Positions 7,537 to 10,680 of a DNA stretch of 10,680 nt are shown in pieces. This DNA is from Alteribacillus sp041949975. Lineage in GTDB: Bacteria > Bacillota > Bacilli > Bacillales > Marinococcaceae. A program made the translations under genes and the position numbers. The stretch lies in NCBI RefSeq assembly GCF_041949975.1, contig NZ_JBHFQG010000062.1:1-10680 (forward strand), given 5' to 3'. Numbering within the stretch: the first letter of the stretch is position 1; each line of letters opens with the position of its first letter. The notes beneath the pieces are model-generated. The model worked only from the letters and a program-made list of their open reading frames with translations, had not been told where the DNA came from and did not search any database.

Positions 7537-7574
7537 GATTGCCTTACCTTCTTTGAAAGATGTATGTGGCAATC
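7537..7574. repeat. 7-bp inverted repeat between enhancer candidate and promoter
   Basis: GATTGCC (7537-7543) and GGCAATC (7568-7574) are exact inverted arms 24 bases apart. They could be half-sites for a second regulator or a chance match; the spacing is long for one dimer site. Confidence 0.3.
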
Positions 7575-7652
7575 GAACTTTGTATAGGTGGACCGGTAAC
7601 TGTAATCGAAAGAGCATCTTGTCCAATGATGAATAGATATTTTTTTAGGTTT

Positions 7653-7669
7653 TTGGCACAAAAATTGCA
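7653..7669 (+). promoter_or_regulatory. Sigma-54 (-24/-12) promoter of the FAH-lyase operon
   Basis: TTGGCAC, five A residues, then TTGCA. The invariant GG and GC are exactly 12 bases apart, a near-perfect fit to the sigma-54 consensus TTGGCAC-N5-TTGCW. Transcription should begin at about 7680, leaving a leader of roughly 30 bases before ATG 7710. The only sigma-54 activator gene in view is the one at 4042. Confidence 0.88.
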
Positions 7670-7709
7670 AATATAAAAAGAGTAGATATAGTTTGATAGG
7701 AGGGTTCTT

Positions 7710-8489
7710 ATGATAGTTCGTTTTAGTAAAGACGACGTTATAAAATATGGAATACCTAAAAACAACGACATCAGAGTGTGTGAAGGAGACCCATACGGAA
7801 CGTTTCGGATGACGGAACGTGTCTACGCGGAGGAAGATGTTTCGCTGCTGGCACCTGTTCAACCCTCGAAGGTTGTTTGTATTGGGTTAAATTACAAGGA
7901 TCACGCGAAAGAAGTGAACTTAGAATTGCCTAAGGAGCCATTATTGTTCTTAAAGCCTTCCACAACAGTGGTTGGTCCCCATGATGAAGTGGTCTACCCT
8001 CTGCAAGCGGAAAGACTTGATTTTGAAGGAGAATTGGCCATTGTCATGAAAAAGGAGGCATTCCATGTCAACCAACAGGAAGCACACAATTACATTTTAG
8101 GATACACCTGTGCGAACGATATAACTGCAAGGGATCTTCAATTCAATGATGGACAATGGGCAAGAGGAAAATCTTTTGATACGTTCTGCCCGATTGGTCC
8201 CGGGATTGTTACGGACGTTGATCCTTCTTCTTTGCCCATCCAGTTAACGGTTAATGAGGAAGTAAAACAAAATTCAAATACCAATGAGCTCATCTTTTCT
8301 ATTCCTTATATCATCGAATATGTCTCCAGTGTGATGACGCTTCTTCCGGGAGACGTTATTATCACAGGTACCCCAGCTGGAGTGGGCCCCATGAAAGAAG
8401 GAGATGAGGTGTCTGTTTCCATCGATGGAATTGGGACGTTAACCAATAAAATTGTTAAGAAATACTCACAGAAGAATGTTAATGTATGA
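7710..8489 (+). CDS. Fumarylacetoacetate hydrolase-family enzyme
   Basis: The 259-residue protein belongs to the FAH family of metal-dependent C-C hydrolases, isomerases and decarboxylases (acylpyruvate hydrolases, oxaloacetate decarboxylases, homoprotocatechuate-pathway enzymes). The catalytic core is complete: VVCIGLNYKDHAKE (about 55-68), metal ligands E106 and E108 in LDFEGELAIV, D137 in CANDITARDLQ, lysine 154 in ARGKSFDTF, and the closing motif TGTPAGVG (230-236). ATG 7710 follows AGGAGG at proper spacing and the sigma-54 promoter at 7653. It is the first gene of the operon with the broken CitE-like gene (30 bases on) and the HMG-CoA lyase-like gene. In this setting a 2-oxo or acylpyruvate-type intermediate is a reasonable substrate, but the exact reaction cannot be read from the sequence. 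Confidence 0.92.
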   Translation: MIVRFSKDDVIKYGIPKNNDIRVCEGDPYGTFRMTERVYAEEDVSLLAPVQPSKVVCIGLNYKDHAKEVNLELPKEPLLFLKPSTTVVGPHDEVVYPLQAERLDFEGELAIVMKKEAFHVNQQEAHNYILGYTCANDITARDLQFNDGQWARGKSFDTFCPIGPGIVTDVDPSSLPIQLTVNEEVKQNSNTNELIFSIPYIIEYVSSVMTLLPGDVIITGTPAGVGPMKEGDEVSVSIDGIGTLTNKIVKKYSQKNVNV

Positions 8490-8519
8490 CAAGAATGTGC
8501 TTAGACGTGAAGGGCAGGT

Positions 8520-9220
8520 ATGAGCGATATTGACCTCTAGTGCATATCTCATCGTTCCAGGACACCGACATAAAATGCTTCTTAAATTGTTAGCGTATAG
8601 CTCTGAAACGTTGGTGTGGGATATAGTGGACTCTGTCCCGCTAATATATAAAAGCTTCGCAAGAGAAATGATTTCTGAGTTCTTGAGTAACCAGATGGTT
8701 ACAAACGAAAAAATATGGGTGCGAATCAATCATCCATCGGAGGGGATGTAAAAGCACGATTTGCAAGTACTTACGGAACAAACGCTTGGCATTGTCATTC
8801 CCAAAGTGGAAAAAGTTGAGACGGTACGCCTCGTGATAAAAGAGTTGGAAACAATGTCTAGCTGTCTTCCATTCCCTAGAAAAAATAAATGTTCACATTA
8901 CGATCGAAACGGCACTAGGCGTATGGAACGCGAAAGAAATTGCTTGTGCCTCAGACCGAATTCAACTGGTTTCTTTCGGAGCCCAAGGATTTTGTGCAGA
9001 TACAGGCATTTACCCTGGAGAGAGTGGGATAGGGCTTTCTTACGCCAGGTCAAATTACTCTAGCTGCAAAAATTGCAAATATTCAAACGGTGGATTCTTT
9101 ACTTCTAAATTTGCAATTCACCCAGTACAAATTCCGCTCATCAAAAAAGTGTTTTTTCCTCATGAGAAAGCAACTGACTTTTTAAAACAACGCAGATTTA
9201 TTTCGAAAGGGAGGAGAGCA
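8520..9220 (+). pseudogene. Broken CitE-like HpcH/HpaI-family lyase gene
   Basis: Pieces in three frames assemble into a protein of the citrate lyase beta-subunit type, which cleaves citryl-CoA, malyl-CoA or citramalyl-CoA-like thioesters. The likely start is ATG 8520 (MSDI). A shift at about 8530 leads to AYLIVPGHRHKMLLK and WDIVDSVPL, then RINHPSEGM and a TAA stop at 8749-8751. The same frame resumes with LGIVIPKVEKVETVR. A shift at about 8850-8876 gives VHITIETALGVWNAKEIACA and FGAQGFCADTGI. A shift near 9050 gives QITLAAKIANIQTVDS, and a further shift near 9100 with about 25-30 residues missing gives KFAIHPVQIPLIKKVFF. With at least five lesions no working enzyme can result. The flanking genes are intact, so decay is specific to this gene. 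Confidence 0.88.
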
Positions 9221-9221
9221 A

Positions 9222-10142
9222 ATGGAAAACGTGTTCATTACAGATGTTAGTCCCAGAGATGGATTTCAAAATGAAAAAGGAGATATCACGACAGCTCAAA
9301 AGGTTGAAACGGTCGACCTTCTCACGAGAGCAGGCGTACCAGCTATTGAGGTCACGTCTTTTGTGCATCCAAAAGCTGTTCCGCAAATGGCGGATGCAAC
9401 GGAGGTGATGAAAGCAATCAACCGTTCAAAGAATACTAACTATGAAGTATTGGTTCCTAATTTAAAAGGGGCAGACAGGGCGGTAGAATCACGTCCTGAT
9501 CAATTGAATCTCGTTGTTTCAGCCAGTGAAAGTCATAATAAGGCAAATCTTCGTACCGGGACATTTGAGACGATGAAGCAGTTTCCCGACATATTCAAAC
9601 TAGCTGATATGCACGGCATTGCTATAAAGGGAGGGCTTGCCACCTCTTTTGGTTGTCCCTTTGAAGGTGAAGTAGCAATAGAACGGGTACTTAACGTTAT
9701 TTCTACCTACATCGATATGGGGACAAAAAAGATTAACTTAGCCGATACAACAGGAATGGCTAATCCACAACAAGTAAAAACCATCATTCATGAAGTTAAG
9801 AAAAGATGGAACGGGATCGAACTTCATTGTCACTTTCATAATACGAGAGGAGCTGGGCTAGCTAACGTTTATGCTGCTTTTGAGGAAGGAGTCAGACACT
9901 TTGATGCCTCTCTTGGCGGAATTGGAGGCTGTCCATTTGCCCCAGGCGCCACAGGCAATATTTCAACGGAAGATACCTTAAATATGCTTCATGATATGGG
10001 GATTGAAACAGGAATTGATCTTGATGTATTGCTATCATTTGGAGAAAAGCTTGAAGCAATCCTTGGTCACGGAGTTCAAAGCCAAGTCTATCAAGCAGGT
10101 AAAACTCATCAACTGCATCCTTTACCTGAAGGAATCAAATAG
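9222..10142 (+). CDS. HMG-CoA lyase-family enzyme
   Basis: The 306-residue protein is a complete member of the HMG-CoA lyase family, TIM-barrel enzymes that cleave 3-hydroxy-3-methylglutaryl-CoA to acetyl-CoA and acetoacetate, or related hydroxyacyl-CoA substrates. The metal and catalytic residues known from the human enzyme are all placed: R12 and D13 in SPRDGFQNE, E43 in IEVTSF, H202 and H204 in LHCHFH, C237 in GGIGGCPFAPG and N246 in TGNISTED. ATG 9222 follows GGGAGGAG and overlaps the tail of the broken CitE-like gene. It is the last gene of the operon driven from 7653; no terminator is seen after its TAG 10140-10142, where the IS110 leader begins. A true leucine-degradation role is possible, but the neighbours (no liuA-, liuB- or liuC-type genes) point to another branched hydroxyacyl-CoA. 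Confidence 0.92.
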   Translation: MENVFITDVSPRDGFQNEKGDITTAQKVETVDLLTRAGVPAIEVTSFVHPKAVPQMADATEVMKAINRSKNTNYEVLVPNLKGADRAVESRPDQLNLVVSASESHNKANLRTGTFETMKQFPDIFKLADMHGIAIKGGLATSFGCPFEGEVAIERVLNVISTYIDMGTKKINLADTTGMANPQQVKTIIHEVKKRWNGIELHCHFHNTRGAGLANVYAAFEEGVRHFDASLGGIGGCPFAPGATGNISTEDTLNMLHDMGIETGIDLDVLLSFGEKLEAILGHGVQSQVYQAGKTHQLHPLPEGIK

Positions 10143-10143
10143 T

Positions 10144-10168
10144 CTGTAAGGGAGCATTCCTGTAAGGG
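10144..10168 (+). repeat. Two 9-bp direct repeats, CTGTAAGGG
   Basis: CTGTAAGGG occurs at 10144-10152 and again at 10160-10168, 16 bases apart, directly after the stop codon of the HMG-CoA lyase-like gene. They may mark the insertion boundary of the IS110 element or be part of its leader. Confidence 0.5.
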
Positions 10169-10199
10169 GAAAATGTGAGTTTTGAACAAAAAAGAGCCC

Positions 10200-10257
10200 C
10201 CTTGGTATAGTACGGAGTGTCCGATGATAAATCATCCTCTAATTAGGAAAACCAAGG
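10200..10257 (+). promoter_or_regulatory. Nested hairpin leader covering the transposase ribosome binding site
   Basis: CCTTGGT (10200-10206) pairs with ACCAAGG (10251-10257). Inside lie GATGA-TAAA-TCATC (10223-10236) and CCT...AGG around a CTAATT core (10236-10247). The right outer arm overlaps the ribosome binding site AAGGAGG (10254-10260) of the IS110 gene, so the fold would reduce translation. A bridge-RNA-like role is an alternative or additional reading. Confidence 0.55.
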
Positions 10258-10267
10258 AGGACTTGCT

Positions 10268-10680
10268 ATGAATTATACGCAAAATAAAAAACTCACGCAA
10301 ATCACCCCTCAGATGCTTATCATTGGCGTGGATATCGCTAAAAACAAACAAGTGGCTCGTACCTTCGATGATCGCGGCTTTGAGTTTGGAAAACGAATCG
10401 TCTTCTCAAATGATAGAGAAGATTCGAAACTTTTCTACGATGGGCAAAAACCCACCAAGAGAATTATCAAAAGACCGACATGATTGTCGGTATGGAGCCG
10501 ACAGGACATTACTGGTTACCCTTGGCTTACTATTTACATGATCACGGGCATCCCGTGACTCTTGTCAATCCTATGCATGTCAAACGACTCAAGGAAATCG
10601 ATGACAACTCCCCAAGTAAAAATGACACCAAAGACGCAAAAGTCATTGCCCAACAGGTCAAGGACGGGCGATACTCTGTA
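10268..10680 (+). pseudogene. IS110-family transposase, frameshifted and cut by the window edge
   Basis: IS110 transposases use a RuvC-like DEDD active site and work with a bridge RNA. ATG 10268 follows AAGGAGG by seven bases. The first frame gives the N-terminal RuvC strand with the first aspartate (D22 in IIGVDIAK) and runs to a chance stop at 10483. The homologous protein shifts frame at 10423-10426 (RED|FETFLRWAKTHQ), consistent with loss of one T from a GATTTCGAA-like string. It then reads without a stop to the window edge: IVGMEPTGHYW with the catalytic glutamate, TLVNPMHVK, and NDTKDAKVIAQ with the third acidic residue. The C-terminal serine domain lies outside. The frameshift separates the first aspartate from the rest, so this copy is probably inactive unless the shift is programmed. 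Confidence 0.87.

Larger units (their letters stand above)
10143..10680 (+). mobile_element. Left part of an IS110-family element (continues past the window)
   Basis: The element comprises a non-coding leader (from about 10143 or shortly after, up to 10267) and the beginning of a DEDD transposase. IS110 elements have no clear terminal inverted repeats, so the left boundary cannot be fixed from one side. In this family the non-coding region before the gene can encode a bridge RNA that guides insertion; the leader here is long enough for part of one and is strongly folded. The downstream half is outside the window. Confidence 0.75.

Noticed and set aside
7518..7862. Minus-strand open frames across the sigma-54 promoter and the FAH start
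   Set aside because: No start signals or family features, and they overlap a clear promoter and an FAH N-terminus.
8761..9063. Separate 100-codon gene after the TAA at 8751
   Set aside because: Its first 35 residues continue the CitE-like protein in frame and the rest is out-of-frame noise, so it is part of the pseudogene.

Overview
The window looks like a Firmicutes chromosome, most likely Bacillaceae. The base composition is moderately AT-rich, the ribosome binding sites are strong GGAGG types, and the IS21, IS3 and IS110 transposase fragments and the sigma-54 activator are of kinds common in Bacillus relatives. I cannot name a species. No rRNA, tRNA or CRISPR array was seen.

Left part (1 to about 4030) is a graveyard of mobile elements. 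An IS21-type element on the minus strand (istA with one frameshift, istB cut off after 70 codons) is interrupted at position 127/128 by the right end of another element. The same right-end sequence recurs at 3428-3555, where it closes a broken IS3-type element (about 2461-3555) whose orfA has a stop codon and whose orfB has lost its catalytic C-terminal half. Between the two elements sits a small intact gene of unknown function (2112-2375) with its own terminator. After the IS3 element, 3556-4028 holds decayed coding fragments that I could not identify.

Central and right part (4042-10142) is a catabolic locus. A PrpR-type sigma-54 activator and an MmgE/PrpD-family enzyme form one operon that ends in a clear terminator (7416-7455). 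Next comes a regulatory region with a perfect 9-bp-arm palindrome and a near-perfect -24/-12 promoter (TTGGCAC-N5-TTGCA, 7653-7669). This promoter reads into a second operon: a fumarylacetoacetate hydrolase-family enzyme, a citrate lyase beta-like (HpcH/HpaI) gene broken by several lesions, and an intact HMG-CoA lyase-like enzyme. The simplest reading is that the activator senses a small carboxylate and turns on the downstream operon through the palindrome. The enzymes fit dehydration or isomerisation of a tricarboxylate-like substrate followed by retro-aldol or retro-Claisen cleavage. The substrate is not known, and the decayed lyase suggests that the pathway is failing or has been rerouted in this strain.

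The right edge (10143-10680) is the left end and N-terminal part of an IS110-family element with a one-base frameshift. Its non-coding leader folds into nested hairpins that would bury the transposase ribosome binding site, and the leader may also carry a bridge-RNA-like sequence.
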